Positions 1-13,410 of a stretch of 64,000 bases of DNA are shown piece after piece; positions within the stretch are counted from its first letter, which is position 1; each line of letters opens with the position of its first letter. Position numbers and translations under genes: made by a program. The stretch covers positions 24,507,684-24,571,683 of the forward strand of contig CM025852.1 in NCBI GenBank assembly GCA_003952965.2, written 5' to 3'. The DNA comes from Morella rubra. Lineage: Eukaryota; Streptophyta; Magnoliopsida; Fagales; Myricaceae. The notes beneath the pieces were generated by a model. The model worked only from the letters and a program-made list of their open reading frames with translations. It made no database searches and was not told where the DNA came from.

Positions 1-1581
1 GCTTTTACAGGTAGAGAGAGAGAGAAGTACTCTAACGATTGAACCTTAGTCGGGATACCAATTATTTTCATCATACAGAATAAAAAAGTTATTCTTGTCC
101 ACAGTTGCAGTTGCAGAGGATGAGGAAACAATCCTCCTGTGGTTCATAGTGGGACGGACTTCCACAACATAAGGTCATCATTCATCAATATAGCTGGTTC
201 CTATAGAACCCAATGTGCCCTAAAATGCCTTCATATTCTGAGCCAAAAGGGGTTTCGGGCCAAGGAAACACTGCCTACCCTTCTGGACAGTACACCTTTA
301 TAGTTTACAGTCTTAAAGAGCGACCTACGCCCTACCCTGTTCTCCTTTTGTCTAACCTATGATACTTAGCATTTATTTTCCCGTTGTGGTGACAATTAAT
401 GTACACTTAATGAAAGACATATCTGAGGTATTGAAAGTGGAGTTCAAACTGAAAAAACCTAGACATTTTTAGAAAGATTGCTGATTTTGTTCTTTTCCGT
501 TTTTTATATAAATCTAATTCTGATCTTATTTATGTAAATTTCATATTTAAGTGCGACAAAAATGTGAACTCACTGCTCGCAAGTTAAGCCTCTTTACAAT
601 TGGGAGTAAAGATGGTATAACGTCCATTTATTATGAGGAACAAAAAAAATTCAGCAAGGTCGGCGGGTTCCATTGCCAACCATGCTCAGCAGGCTGGACT
701 TACTTTTGGAAGCCCAAAGGCCGTATCAGGAAGGCAAGATTATCAACTTTGGTCTCGGACTCTCAGCAAGAGTTAATCCAAATCCCAACTTTATTACGGG
801 CCGAAGTCGACGAGATAGTGGATCATAACCCTTGGATTACATACATATCCGTTTTAAATATGGAATGGACTTGGGCTCTTTGGTCACCTTGGACCTACCT
901 TTCCTTTCTCCCATGATAACGATATTCCGGCCGATCGACTTCTTTCCTCTGAATACGTAATCTTAGTTACAAAATGAGAAGATTGGATATTATTATAAGA
1001 TACTAACAGTAGGTTTAAGCCTTTAGTTTGAAATTATTTTACTATATTTTGTTGGACTTTAAGAATAAATCAACATTGCTGGGAGATCGTCGGTAAGCTG
1101 ATGGGATAAAAAATAGCCTCAATAAACGATGAAAAGAAAGCCTCAGAAGGCAAAACAAGAAACTCTTAACAAATTAAGTTAGATGTCAGCAACCAATTTA
1201 AGATAGAGCCTTACCTTTTTTTCTTCTTCTTGGAATTAAAGTCATACACTTGAGAAGTATATATATATATATATATATTGTAATATAATAGCGTAAAATA
1301 TATTGGAATGTGATCGCCTTTCCCTTTCATGTCGTTTGCTAGACTGCATTTGGTGCTTAGTCTGTAGGAAGACGTCGTGTAATTAATTAGCTGTAAAGGA
1401 AATCAGCGTTCTCAATCCTCGTTAACATGAACCATAATGGTGGCTCTTGGCTTCACCCACTTGTTACCTTCAACCGACATCGATCGAGTGACATAAAGAA
1501 GCATAGCCTCAAGTATATACCAACTTGGCCTTTTCTTTCTAATTTCTTATTCAGCGATGATGATAACGTAGTAAATGTATA

Positions 1582-1770
1582 ACGTACATGCTTAGTAATA
1601 TTTATCTGCAGCATTTTGTGTCTCTACTACCTACGTTGTGTATGTGTATATATATATATATATAAGTACACTACGTACGTACATGCTTAGTAATATTTGT
1701 CTGCAGCATTTTGTGTCTCTACGACCTACGTTGTAAGATACGACAAAGAAAATGTTTATTTTCGAGGGGA
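1582..1770. repeat. 95-bp tandem duplication, two copies
   Basis: A block beginning ACGTACATGCTTAG at 1582 recurs at 1677 with few mismatches. Both copies continue through a segment containing CTGCAGCATTTTGTG. A (TA)n run separates the conserved part of copy one from copy two. Confidence 0.8.
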
Positions 1771-3639
1771 CAGCTCATTCGAAGGTCACAACATCAAGTA
1801 TAGATTGATCTTTAATCAAACAATGTTACCTCTCAGCTTTTGTTGTCCGGCTAATAAATTAATATATACGATGTCGTCTTACATCTAACAATGAAACAAA
1901 AATAATGTTTAATAGCTCCAAGTGTCGTGCATTGTGAAATGGTGACAAGCAGACAAATTGTGGACCGGGGATTATAATATTCCTTATATATATATGAACC
2001 TTAATTTAATGAAAGGAACCTCATTAAAGTTTGTCTACGAAACTTGTCGGTGCTATAGGCATCACAAGGTTCAGTTCATTAGCAACAACAGGACACAAGA
2101 GTAGTTAGTCACTTCCCACCTGCACGAGGGCTAGATAATTTTAATGCTAGAAAGGAGCGCAAGTATATATATTTAAAACAAAATATTCTGTTGGGCGACT
2201 AAAGCATTGGCTTTTCGTGCAATGCAATCCGCCAAGGGCAAATCAATGCGTTGGATGTAAACGGGATAAAAAGAAACAGAAAATGCTCTCAAAAGTCTAA
2301 GCTTATACGTTGAAATAGAGTGAAAAATATTCTTGATCTCTTGATCAGTGACATATATATTCACATTGTTCAATGAAACTTTATATTGTTATTTTATTTT
2401 ATTTTTCTCTGAGGTTATGAAAACTTGTCTTTTGAAATGGAGAACTTAACTGCATGGGAGAATGTAAATTAAAAGACCATCATGAATGGAATGAATAATT
2501 AATATCTGATAAATCGGTTCTGGGGACGGTGATTAATGCTCCTAGATATCTGCCAAGCAAGTTCATGATCAATTCGATCAATCTTGACCGATGAGTTGCA
2601 TGCAACTTTAGCCTGCCAATACATGCGGGGCTTAAATAATTAGTACTCTCTCGGACAAAACCAGACTGTTCAATCGTCATAAATCCTCTTAAAGTTCGAT
2701 TGTCCAATTAGTCAGCTCCTACTGCTATCAGCAACCTTTCAAAGCACAAGTGGCATTCCCCCGGACCCCCCCACGTCCACCATTTTTGTTTTTGTCTTTC
2801 TGTTTGACAAATTCCCGTTTGGTTGATACTCGAACCTCGATCTGTTAATTTGCCCCCTCCCTCATGAAAGGGTCAGAAATGTCTACTTCTCAAGCATAAA
2901 TATCTGACCTTAATTTTTTGATTTTGGAATGGCCAATATCAGAAAATTGTGAGGCCAATTACGTAAGCCATGGAAACGTAAAGAAGAAAAACATATCTTT
3001 TTTTAGTATAACAAAAACCACTTGTGTGGCTGAACTGCGAGTTCAATGCCTACGGACCTCTTCAACTTTTACACGTTCTATCATCTATGTGGTCCTGCAA
3101 TTTCCTATGTGATCCGCAATTCAAAGATTGATTATCCACCTAATTAATTAACACATTTGTTAGCAAGAAATTAGAAGAAAGAACTCTCTTTTGTCCTATT
3201 TTTCACTCGTGTTCTTATTGGATTAGTATTCCGTACGGAGTACGTGCACTGTACTTTTACTTTTCTCTCTCATTAAGATAATCTTTTCTTTCTGCGAAAT
3301 ATTAGAGACTTTGGAAAATGGTATTTTACGAATTTGTATCATTCCAGTACTAGTCTTCTTGAATCTGAACGTATATAATTCAATGTTCAATCTACACATA
3401 TCTAATATTTGCATATGCACGCCGGACTTTTTTGAAACACTTGCTAAGTCTTAAGTAAATTTGAAGAGTCATCTATTTTTTATTTTTTATTTTTTGAAAA
3501 TGAGAGAAATTTAAACACTTATTCATTTGTATTGATTTGAACGAATTGGTTCAGAATCTGCACAAGTTGAGTTCAATGTTACGATAAATTAATTTCAAAG
3601 ATCAAATCCACTTACCCACTTACTAGTCTTCCATTTAAA

Positions 3640-3745
3640 TTGCAAATTTTTTTGTACAAATTGTAATTTGAACTTTTAAATATACACCTAACTCATACTC
3701 TCAGGGCTCGCTACCATTTGAGCTACCCGAGTGGGGTAAGAGTCA
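3640..3745 (-). repeat. Possible tRNA-derived SINE head fragment
   Basis: Read on the minus strand, this stretch contains GGTAGCTCAAATGGTAGC, a good match to a Pol III box A. A weaker box-B-like GTTCAAATTAC lies about 40 bases further on. No target-site duplication or clean tail was found, so this may be a truncated or chance match. Confidence 0.35.
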
Positions 3746-4342
3746 TCTAATTTCAAGTAAAACCAGAGTGCTCCAGCAAAAAGGTCGATTAATTGGAGAC
3801 GGTTTGAGTTTTGTGACATTTGTACGTGAGAAGACTAATCGTACCATGTATGTACTTGACTCTTATGCACGGATTTAGCTTATACTTGAGGAATCTTTGG
3901 ATAAATCTAAGGTTAATAAGGTCCCAGTCTGAGGAAAAGACACCATAAAAAAAAAAAAAAAAAATCTAAATTATTGATGCTTTTTTATATGTCATACGAC
4001 TCCTATTCAAAAAGAGCCTATCAAATTCCACCATCCTTATCTAATTCGTCGACCAAGAAACCCTTGGAGCGTCCATTAATCTTTGCCAATCCCTGACCTC
4101 CTCGAGTCTCCTATATCATTCTCTCTCTCTGCTACTTTCGTTTTTGTTCATTTCGTCTTTGTCGATCCCAGTCTCCAAATCTGATCCGCGTGACGACCAT
4201 ATCTCCCACGCCTTCTACTTTCTTTTTTGTGTTTTGGCACTCCAAAAAGTCCGATAAAATACTCTCGGAGAAGTAGAGGAAACTATCAGATAGGAACCTC
4301 ATTCTCTTAGAATCTCACCACTGACACCTCAACCTTCTGAAC

Positions 4343-4350
4343 TATATAAG
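4343..4350 (+). promoter_or_regulatory. TATA box of the SAUR gene
   Basis: TATATAAG lies about 157 bases upstream of the chosen SAUR start codon, a plausible core promoter position. I saw no clear TGTCTC auxin-response element next to it. Confidence 0.6.
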
Positions 4351-4506
4351 CCACAAAACTGACCCACTAAAAGCCTGAGTTCCAGAGCAGTCTCTAGCGA
4401 TGTCTACGAATGATCGTCGTAACTGAAAATACAGACCCGTTTCAGAAAACCTTTACAAGAGCATACGTTTTTGATTATTACGGCTCTCGACTTGCACATA
4501 GCTAGC

Positions 4507-5022
4507 ATGAGAAAAACCAGAGGCTTCAGGCTGGGACGCAAGCTGGTGAAGATCTTCAAATGGATTATCCAACCCAGAAGAAACGTCACAAGATACCACC
4601 GGTTGGGTCATCCGACACGTACCAGAACCCTCAACCCCATGTCCAAAATCCTCAGTTTGGCACGGTGTCTTCAGAGTGGAGCAAAGAGACTCTGTTTTCC
4701 CAAGCCGCAGCCGGATTACATCCGGTTGGGTCAAGATCCGGTTGAAACAAGAAAGCCAGCGGGTGTACCAAAAGGGTACTTGGCCGTGTACGTTGGGGAC
4801 TCAGACGATGACACGCACAGGTACTTGGTGCCCGTGATATATTTCAATCACCCGCTGTTTGGGGAGCTGTTGCAGGAAGCTGAGAAAGTATTCGGGTTCA
4901 ATCATCCGGGCGGGATAACCATACCGTGTGGGGTTTCCGAGTTTGAGAAGGTGCAGACTAGAATTGCTTCAGGGGGAACACCCCAGCGCCGCTTGTCGTT
5001 GCCTCCTCGGCGTTGGCGATAA
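4507..5022 (+). CDS. SAUR36-like auxin-responsive protein
   Basis: Single-exon gene encoding about 171 residues. The C-terminal half is a SAUR domain: VPKGYLAVYVG, then RYLVPVIYFNHPLFGELL, then GFNHPGGITIPC and the FEKVQTRIA end. The N-terminal half is a basic extension starting MRKTRGFRLGRKLVKIFKW, typical of the long SAUR36-like subgroup. An in-frame ATG twelve codons upstream (4471) exists, but MRKTRGF is the conserved family start, so 4507 is chosen. SAUR proteins generally promote cell expansion, often by restraining PP2C.D phosphatases; that is family knowledge. The lack of introns is normal for SAURs. The closest Arabidopsis relative I recall is At4g22620, which fits the synteny of the Hip and MYB genes in this window. 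Confidence 0.9.
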   Translation: MRKTRGFRLGRKLVKIFKWIIQPRRNVTRYHRLGHPTRTRTLNPMSKILSLARCLQSGAKRLCFPKPQPDYIRLGQDPVETRKPAGVPKGYLAVYVGDSDDDTHRYLVPVIYFNHPLFGELLQEAEKVFGFNHPGGITIPCGVSEFEKVQTRIASGGTPQRRLSLPPRRWR

Positions 5023-7711
5023 GAATCCACGTCTAGTAAATTCGTCACGACTGTTGAGCAAATGGTCGAACTCCAAGACCATGATTTTGATTTTGATTTT
5101 GATGGAAATTGAAGTACTCGTTAATTTTTGTGAATATTGAGGTGAAAATCTTTTCTCTCAGGCCAAATAGTGAAGCTAGCGAGCTTTTCATTGGACTGTG
5201 TTTCTTTTGCAAAGTTTATTGGACACTTTTGTTTTTGTCTCCGTCCTTTTTTTTTGATTCCGGTTGTGGTGGAGAATCCAAATCCTATGAACCATTTGTC
5301 GTACCAGTCGATGCCCTGACAATCTGGTGGCACTTAGAATCACAGTAATGAATTGCGGCTCACTTTACTATGTTACAGCGCTACATCCATTACCCAAATT
5401 TCGCGAAGAACGAAGGTGGATCGCTTGTACCAATGAGCATCAGTTATGACTCTTCCTCTCTATTGACTATTCATTAATTTGTTAGCCTACACATTCTTCT
5501 TTGGCGTTCGGGCCCAAGCCTCACAGAGTTGGGGTCCTGGGGAAGTTCAAATCTCCCAAGTAAAAAACACATTAATGAAAAAAGTTGATATCATAGAAAA
5601 GAGTCTCATTCTCTTACTATTCATGAATTAGGAATTTTCGCAACAAACAGTTCTACTCGATATAATTTAGAAGTTAATGAAACTTTTCATAAAAATCTTT
5701 TTACAAAATTATTAACTAATTAAAATGCTTCGTTATGAGACCATAATATTTAATTCTCCAAATACATCATTATTATATGACCCTTTTCATATATATATAT
5801 GACGCAATCCAATCTTTGTTTTTTCAAGATTTTAACTTTACTATATTAATCAGAATCAAAATATCTAAATAATAAGAAATTTACTCTTGACAGTGATATA
5901 TGTAAATACTATATATGAAAATATGCAGAGTTCATCCATAGGCTAGGAAATCGATAGATAGGCTGAAATATGAAATAATAAGAAATAAGGGCCAATAAGA
6001 TGCTATGAAACATTTTTCTTTTCCAAGTGAAATTTCTTAGTATATGAAAGAGTAAAAAAATACTTTTGTTGTTGTGGAATAAGAAGTTTTTGTATCTTAA
6101 TACATGTATTTGTGAATTAAGTCTCTTTAAAGATAAGGGCGAGCAACGAGCTTAATTTGAGTATTTATGATTCTAGTAGTAACACATGACAGGTAATGAC
6201 ACGAGACTTTTTTCTTAAAAGAAATCCTTCAATAATTGTTTTGAATCATACATCTATGAATTGGTGGGATTCATAGTCTCTATCTTACCTTATTTATGAA
6301 AGATACTGACAAATCAGATATTAATGGGCATATTATCAATCATTATCATGATTTATAATTGTTTTCAAGGAAAAATGAGACCCAATTCTCAAATGATTTG
6401 ACATATTAAAATATTGGCACTCCAAGAAATAAGCGTTTTAGCTCTAAAATGTACTCGTTCTTAAAAATAGGAAAGTGATCGTTAATCAATAATTGCAAAA
6501 ACAAAAAGTGGTTAAAGCTCCATCCAGGAAAAAAAAAAAAAAAACAAAACAAAAGACAAAAAACCTTTGAGATAGGTCTTTAGCGGTCACCAAAACACTC
6601 TTGCTATAAATGCATTTTAGCGACCACAATTTCAGTGGCTAGCTAGGATCACTAGAGGATCTTTGCTGAGTATAGATATTCTAATCGCGACCGACGAAGA
6701 AGTGGTGGCGAAAAAATTTGTCACTAACAAATTCGTTCCAAATGCTTGTCGTGACAGCAAGCACGACAAGCAAGCTTTTGTCGCTAATGCTAACGTGGCC
6801 GATTTCGTAGTTATTTCTTTATCTATCAACCAAATCGCAAGTGTTACTGAAAAACTTAGTAGCCGCGGATTCTTTTGTATGATCTTTTTGGTGAAACGGA
6901 CTTTTTGCGACCAGATTAGACTCAAAATTTGGTCCCTAACAAATCACTCCTCAGTCCAAAAGGGGAATGTTGGATCACAAACTACCTCTAGGCGCTTAAT
7001 CAATCTTGGTTGAAGATTTCCCAACTTTTTTTTTGTTTTTCACTAGTCTTGTAATGTAGTATAGTTGATTTTTTCTTGTTCTCTTCCACCACCTTAATTT
7101 TTCACACCTCTTTCTCCACAGCCGAGAGTTTTTCTTCTTAAAACAAAATTTTATTTGATGCTTCTCTCGGTGAGGAGGAAAAAATTCCCGTTGCTTTTCT
7201 TTTCAGATGACCAATTTGTCGCATTTACTGTGTTCACACACATATGGACATCAATTTCTATCCACCAAAATAAATTTAGTTTTTTTTTTTCCTATCCACC
7301 AGAAAAAAATAGTTGCGCTTTGCATTTGCTTTTTCCGCGTGCTCACCGACATGCTTGCGTAATTACCTTGTCTGGCGGCGATCCGTGGGATATGCCTCGG
7401 CAAACTTAACTCGTCTGGCATTCCATGGGATATGCCTCGCGAACGTTGAGCCATTCAATCAGCTCAGATCATCTGGAACGGCTTGAGTTTAGATCTTTTT
7501 CTTTCTTTAATTTTATCTTCTAAAGTGCTAAAAATGGCAAATTGGAAATCCAACTTACCCAAATCTAGCCACCCAAGTTACACGCCGGGGCTTGGGCTCA
7601 AATATGTTAGAAGACCTCCCATGTATATTGGACAATACCAACCAAACAACCAAACGAAAGTACTCGCAGTGAAATACCTTTTTTCTCCTAACACTAGCCT
7701 ATATCCTGAAA
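5023..7711. other. Intergenic DNA between SAUR and VPE
   Basis: AT-rich and without a recognisable gene. Around 6570-6930 repeated motifs such as TTAGCGACC and GTCGCTAA occur in both orientations, which suggests decayed DNA-transposon sequence; the open frames there are not protein-like. At 7366-7441 a short motif, GGGATATGCCTCG, occurs twice about 40 bases apart. A box-B-like GTTCAAATCTCC lies near 5546, but no complete SINE is evident. Confidence 0.5.
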
Positions 7712-10700
7712 TCAAGCACTGTAACCTCGATTGGAAGGATGCCATTGGCCTGAGTCGTGGCCATCACAAGCAGCCATGCAAGCTTCCTCCACTGACGTCT
7801 TAGAGACGCCACTATTACAAATGTTGGCAAAAGCCCGCATGTGTTTCATCCCGTACTGTGTTAAGGAACCACAATATTTCTCGAACAGTCGAACCTGCGA
7901 TCAAGTTTCAAGCTTATTATAAGACGACAGCCGAAAATATGACTAAAAACCAAGACAAAGGCAATCAAAGCAGATGAAATGCTTCTTACCGTTGATTTCA
8001 GGCATCCCCAATCGTCAACAAGAGTCATTCCAGGTTCTCTCACAGAATTAAGAATGGAAGAACTTTTTTGTGGTCCATACAAGAATGCTCCAATTAACGC
8101 CATGCTGCCATCTAAGTGAACTCTGTGGCTTATCGTCTCGGTGATCTGCTTAAGAATTTCTCTCTTCTTTTCTGATCCATTTTCTGATCTTTTGTACTGT
8201 GATCAAGTAAAGATCATAATTATGTAAACGTAAAAGCATATAAAAAGAAAAAGGTCCTTTATTTTCGCAGTAGCAGCAGCTTTCTTCACATTAAAGTCAA
8301 GTTTGCCACAAGAAGACAAGCTTACCATTTGCCACAAGAAGACAAGCTCTGCATCTCTCTGGTTAACAACTTCCATGGGAAAGTCGAGTTTGCCATTATA
8401 TGGTGGGAAGTTCGAAGTAGCAGGATCGAAACCTTGGTACAAATAAAGCTTCTCGGGTTTGATGCTCATGTTTCCATATTCCATTACGTGTGAACCAGCA
8501 TTGTAATTGTTGAAATTGGAAGTGCGGTTCTTCACCTACCAAAAAATCATATCTAGCTAAGTATCAACTGCAAAAACAATTGGGGACAAAATGCTGACTC
8601 AACTATAATAAGGCCTAGAAGATCTTACTGATTGATATTGTTGTTCCACTGTTTCTTTCTTGAGATTGTGAGTCTCGCTGCATAAATTAACAAATACCAT
8701 TCAATTCCATTTAGATAGGCCAATAATAAAATAATTCAGAATCCCTTTCTAAAGATGTGCCACAAGAGTTGGAAGGAAAATTTAAGAAACCTAAAGAAAC
8801 CCAAACAAAACATAGACAAACCAATCTAGTCCATGAACTCCAATTTCCCAAATTTCATCAATGCTTTGAGGAATCTCCAATACTTCCCTTTAATCCAATG
8901 TATATTTGATATCTTTTAAGCTCTGTTATTATTTCGAAGACGATTTCATATAAATGCAGAACATATGAACTCTATAACAACAAATCAACTTCTTTCTTTG
9001 GGTGGTATGTAGTTTAGTATATTATAAGCAAAAGACAAGGCATCAATGCCTCAGCTCTATAACAAAAATCCCAAAATTCACCAACAGTTTTTCTAAAAAA
9101 TTCAGTCATGTTGCATACCTATCCTCCATCCAAGCGACACTGTACAAGTCCCCCAAGCAAGTGATGTACTCTGGAGGAGGCGGCGGTTTCATCCCAGGAC
9201 AATACGTCCCCCAGCTACTCTCTTGTGCATTTGATGCCGTTGTTACATAAACATTTAGATCCGTGGGCATTACACCTTCAAAAACGCTCCCACTCTCACA
9301 TGCCTCAATATACATAACCTGAGTACATACATACCAGAATTAAACCCTTCAACCATCATTTAAATATCTCATCATAGAAATGTTAAAAGAGGGAAATAGT
9401 TCTCTTTACCATCTCTTTGTAGGTTCCAGCTGCATGTTTCTTCTTGAGAACATTGATAAAATCCATGGCATAAAGAAAGGGCATATTGGGCATCCCTACA
9501 ACCAAATGATCAATAATCAGTGAGATATATTTCCTCCTAACACACCTCTTAAGTTGCTCTATCGAACTCACCTAGAACTCCGGGCCCTCCATGATCAGAG
9601 TAGTAGAGGAAGATCCTGTCATTGGGTTTGCTATCTAGAACCTTTCCACTTCCACCTTTCACTGCGCTTTTGTTGCCAAGAAGTACTGCATATAGATTTT
9701 CGGCAGTGACATGCTCACCAGTGTAATCCTACCACGATCATCATAAAAGTCCACTAAACGGGTTAATCATAGAACTAAGACATCACCTGGATTGATGGAT
9801 AGCGGTTCTTTTATTTCTCCCTAATAGAGAAAGTGTAACAACGAAGTCTAATCTCCACTTCTCTTTTCAAATACACGAAACTATAATGTTCCAAGAAAAG
9901 TGGAAATCAGAAGACGTACGTCTGCCGCCAAAAGACTGGTTCACTTAAAAGCATTCTCTGTCTAAGTTCAATCCCAATTTCAATCAGAAAGACCGACTTT
10001 TTTCTAACCTTTGTTTTGTTTCTCTCGAATAATTCCCTTAAGCAATCAAAATCGATAGACGACAATTCCTCTAGTACCACTTGAATCAAAGAGCACACTT
10101 TATAGGATCTCGTTATTAGTTAATAATCACATAACTAGTAGAATTTTAACAAAAACCATGCGGTGAGAGCCTTCCATAATCACTTTAACGGTGCGCAAGT
10201 GTTATGAACCTAGCATTAACTTTATCTACAAGTCTTCATTTTACCAACTTCATAACCACAATGTCTTCTGACACACATTAGCAATAGCCCAATTATGTCA
10301 ATCAATGGCCTATAAATGATTTTTGGGGAGAAAAGACAAATGCTCTTTTATGGACAAGAATATCAATCCATGTGCATCCCACCAACCTTAGGCACTCCAG
10401 CATAGATATCATCGCCTTGTGGATGATTGATGATGATCCCAGGCCTTGGATTCAAGGGGTGTGAGGCAATATCGTCATACATAAACACCACTATATTTTC
10501 CTCCTTGAGCCCACCTTTTCTCAACAGCTGATATGCATGACATACATCCGCCTGCACTTCAAAATAAACAGAGCTCTCCATAATTAATTAAATTGATTTT
10601 CAGAATATTAAGAAATATCATCAAACAAAAATTAAAACCCAAATACTTCAGTTAGAGCCTGCGAGCTGGTGTTCTTATTTTTACAATTAGAACAGGGGAA

Positions 10701-10959
10701 AAAAATTAATCAAAGAACCGGTTGTTCGCACCTGATGCCTATAATTTCCATAGCCGGACGAACCAGCCACGAGAACAGCCCATCGGGTGCCAAGTTCTTT
10801 CTCAGCAGTTTCTGGTTCTTCTTTCTCTGTAGGCATACGAATCTGCGGGTCCCACCGGTCCTGCCTAGTGGCCCGGCCAACTTCTATTCCATCAAACAAC
10901 AGTAACGCCACTAGCAACAGTGCAGCGCTCATGAGATACACAAAGCGACGGACCGCCAT
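7712..10959 (-). CDS. Vacuolar processing enzyme (legumain), beta-VPE-like
   Basis: Asparaginyl endopeptidase (family C13) that matures vacuolar proteins. Nine exons, read from 10959 down: 10959-10732, 10551-10387, 9728-9572, 9495-9410, 9318-9119, 8677-8629, 8535-8326, 8196-7990, 7894-7712; all introns are GT-AG. They join in frame to 494 residues, normal for plant VPEs. Residues 1 to about 29 form a signal peptide. The catalytic His is about residue 177 in YYSDHGGPG, and the catalytic Cys is about residue 219 in EACESGS, the numbering usual for plant VPEs. The [11 protein letters not shown] and SSWGTYCPG motifs are present, and the C-terminal prodomain ends GYSA. NRTS and the GSHVMEYGN segment favour the beta/seed-type clade, as does synteny with At1g62710. 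Exon 7 ends in a small tandem duplication (see findings). Confidence 0.93.
8302..8349. repeat. 27-bp-spaced duplication across a VPE splice donor
   Basis: A 21-base unit containing GCCACAAGAAGACAAGCT occurs at 8302-8322 and again at 8329-8349. The second lies in VPE coding sequence (exon 7) and the first just inside the following intron, so the donor is flanked by two copies of the exon end. Confidence 0.85.
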
Positions 10960-11983
10960 GGAAAGTGAACCGGTTCAACAAAAACCAGCTACGCAAGGTG
11001 GAGGAACTGTGCGCAGAGAAGGAGAGCAGAAATGGAGACAGACGGGTACGAGAAGTCGAGAACAAAGATGGGAACGTCTAGCAGACTATAACTGGGGGTG
11101 GTAAAGCGGTGCGAGGTGCCATGCAAAATTAGAGGCTGACACGCATGAAAGAGGTGGGTCCGAAGCTATTCTCCATGAAACAGCTGGTTGTTTGGATGCT
11201 CTTCCAGTTTTCGGTTTGGCATTACTATGGCGAACCTGGAGTGGTCTTGGTTTGATTTTACATATATATTGCCTTGTTTTCCTCGGAAAAGTTCTTGAAA
11301 TAGGGAGCTTGAACAAAGTAGAAGCTTTTTAAGTTTGGTTGATGTCCAAATAGAAAGTTCAGATAGGAGCAACCTTGCAAAATTACATTGGACAGACACC
11401 GGTCCCATGTAATAATTTATGTGCCTATCATGTCTCTTTCCTTAGTATGATTGTCTACCACACTCGGGGCTCGATTTATTGGTTCGCTGTCGTTTTGTGT
11501 AATTTTGATGTGATAACGAATTCAGGAGGTTTAAAGGACGACTGTTGAAAGACAAAAAGCATTGCTTAGTCAGAAGACTTATCTTTCTGCAGAAGCATCG
11601 GTCCAAACTGGAGGTGGTTAGTTAGTCTAATCTCAACAGAAGTTAGGAAAGTTCTCCAGATATTTTTAGGCCAAGAAAAGCTAATAACACAAACTCCATC
11701 ATGTCCATAGATCAATTAAACACATGATCCTTATCTTATACGAATTAAGTTGCAGCTCTTGATTTGATTGATTTTCAGACAACTGTTGCAAAGAGATTCA
11801 AAAAATAAGTGATAGCCTAAGACCAGAACATCTATCCGTTATGCAAGGAAAACCCAGAGCTCTTTTGAATGAAAGACGTTTAGAGGAGTTCAGGTAGAAG
11901 GAGCTTTTCCTTGTCTTTTGCAGTTAATGGATAACATAAGAAACGTCGTACAAAATAAGGCAGGGTCTTCCATACTACCCTTA
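10960..11983. other. VPE upstream region, no other gene seen
   Basis: Upstream of the minus-strand VPE gene. On the minus strand a weak TTATAG lies near 11085-11095; I found no strong TATA box. The remaining open frames look like chance. Confidence 0.4.
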
Positions 11984-12443
11984 GAACATTATTAGCAGGT
12001 TTTCTATTCTAACTTTTTGGTTAGAATAGAAAATCAATATTAATCAAATAGTTAAAAATATGTATAATAATTAAGTTAACTATTATAATATAGTTAAAAA
12101 TATGTGTTTTGTAGCTTATCTATTTTAACAAAAGTTAAAAAAAAATTTAACAAGTGAACAATGGTTATCTATTTTTAGATAATTACTGTTCACTTATTCA
12201 TATTAAAATAATAATATAATTTATCTTACATTTTTCTCTCTCTTTCATTTTAACAAAAAAAATAAATATTAAAAAAGAATAATAAATCTTTGAAAAATAA
12301 TATTTTAATAGAATAGTAAAAGTAGATGGTTAAAATAGAGAAAGCTGCTGGGGATGTTTTTAAAAAATTAGTAGTTAAAATAGAGAAGTGCACTTTTTAG
12401 TTAAAGTAGAGATCCAAATATGAAGAAGCTGCTAATAATGCTC
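11984..12443. mobile_element. PIF/Harbinger (Tourist-like) MITE
   Basis: A 460-bp AT-rich element with no coding capacity. The ends form terminal inverted repeats: left GAACATTATTAGCAGG, right (read inward) GAGCATTATTAGCAGC. It is flanked by a TTA target duplication at 11981-11983 and 12444-12446, the 3-bp TWA-type site usual for PIF/Harbinger. The interior contains repeated AGTTAAAATAGAG-type motifs in both orientations. Confidence 0.8.
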
Positions 12444-13359
12444 TTATGGGTAGGAATTGTCCTCTTTCTATATCCTGTGTGCGCTGCTGGTAGCCTGGTA
12501 TGCATAATCCGCATTTCAAGAAGAAAATGAAACTAGACAAAAAAAAATAGAACCAAAAACAGCCAATATATGTGATGTTCTAAGTAATATATTTGCTTTA
12601 AACTCTTAATTCACAAAGTCCAATTTGGTCCGACCACTACTACCTCGGACAATTTTTTATTCTTTTTTAATATCAGAAACACCTCTTTATTCATAAGAGA
12701 GAGTCAAAAAGAGAGTCAGCATAAATCAGAGACATCATCTTACGACCAAAGAGATGCGCCACACAATACCCTATAAAATGTGGCTCAATTATAGTGATTC
12801 TAATGACAACATATATCTTTCTTTCTTTTTCTTGATCTAATGACAATATATATCTACTTCTACACTTCCATAGATATTACGGACAAAAAAAAAATAATCT
12901 CTCATTTTGAGTAGGGCACAGTAAAGATAATTGAGCTGACAAAATTTTTAACAAATTAATGATTAACAACAAGAAGCGGACCCGACTAACGTAGATTACA
13001 TAGTCGAAAGATATCACTATCTAGACAAAATTGGTGGATCGACTTTAGCCGACTTTTCTTGTCACAAATTTAGAAATTTAGAAAGGAAGAAAGAAAGAAA
13101 AAAAAAAAAAAAAAAAACTCAAGGGAGACATTGGTGTACTGTTAGGGAAGGACATTGCTCGGTTTGGGCTGGGGGATGCTCAATTGTCAAATAGAGCTTC
13201 ATTCTCATGGCCGCAGAAAGCTGCTGACCAAAGTGGCCTAATTCTGACTTTCTCTGTCATTACTCTTTGAATCGCCTAATTCTGACTTTTGAACGTTCGT
13301 CCTACTGTGTTGAGGTATTTATTTAATATATTAAATTCGACTTTCGAGCCATCACATGG
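12444..13359. other. Intergenic DNA, possible LINE tail
   Basis: No gene seen. At 12655-12770 a T-rich end followed by sequence resembling the reverse complement of a plant L1 3' end suggests a short LINE remnant; this is weak. An A-run occurs at 13095-13117. Confidence 0.35.
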
Positions 13360-13376
13360 GCTGGAGTAGCTCAGTT

Positions 13377-13410
<34 letters not shown>

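Larger units (their letters stand above)
1..4300. other. Intergenic DNA, no recognisable gene
   Basis: AT-rich sequence with only short, unrecognisable open frames. The longest, 551-916 on the plus strand (121 codons), resembles no family I know and has no visible promoter or splice context. The stretch holds (TA)n tracts near 1258-1280 and 1650-1664, a 95-bp tandem repeat at 1582-1770, a possible SINE head near 3660-3745 and an A-run at 3946-3963. The last few hundred bases are the SAUR promoter. Confidence 0.6.

Noticed and set aside
551..916. 121-codon plus-strand open frame
   Set aside because: No family resemblance, no promoter or splice support, and surrounded by non-coding AT-rich DNA.
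6570..7010. Open frame with repeated GTCGCTAA-type motifs, considered as a gene
   Set aside because: Motifs occur in both orientations and codons look random; more like decayed transposon sequence.
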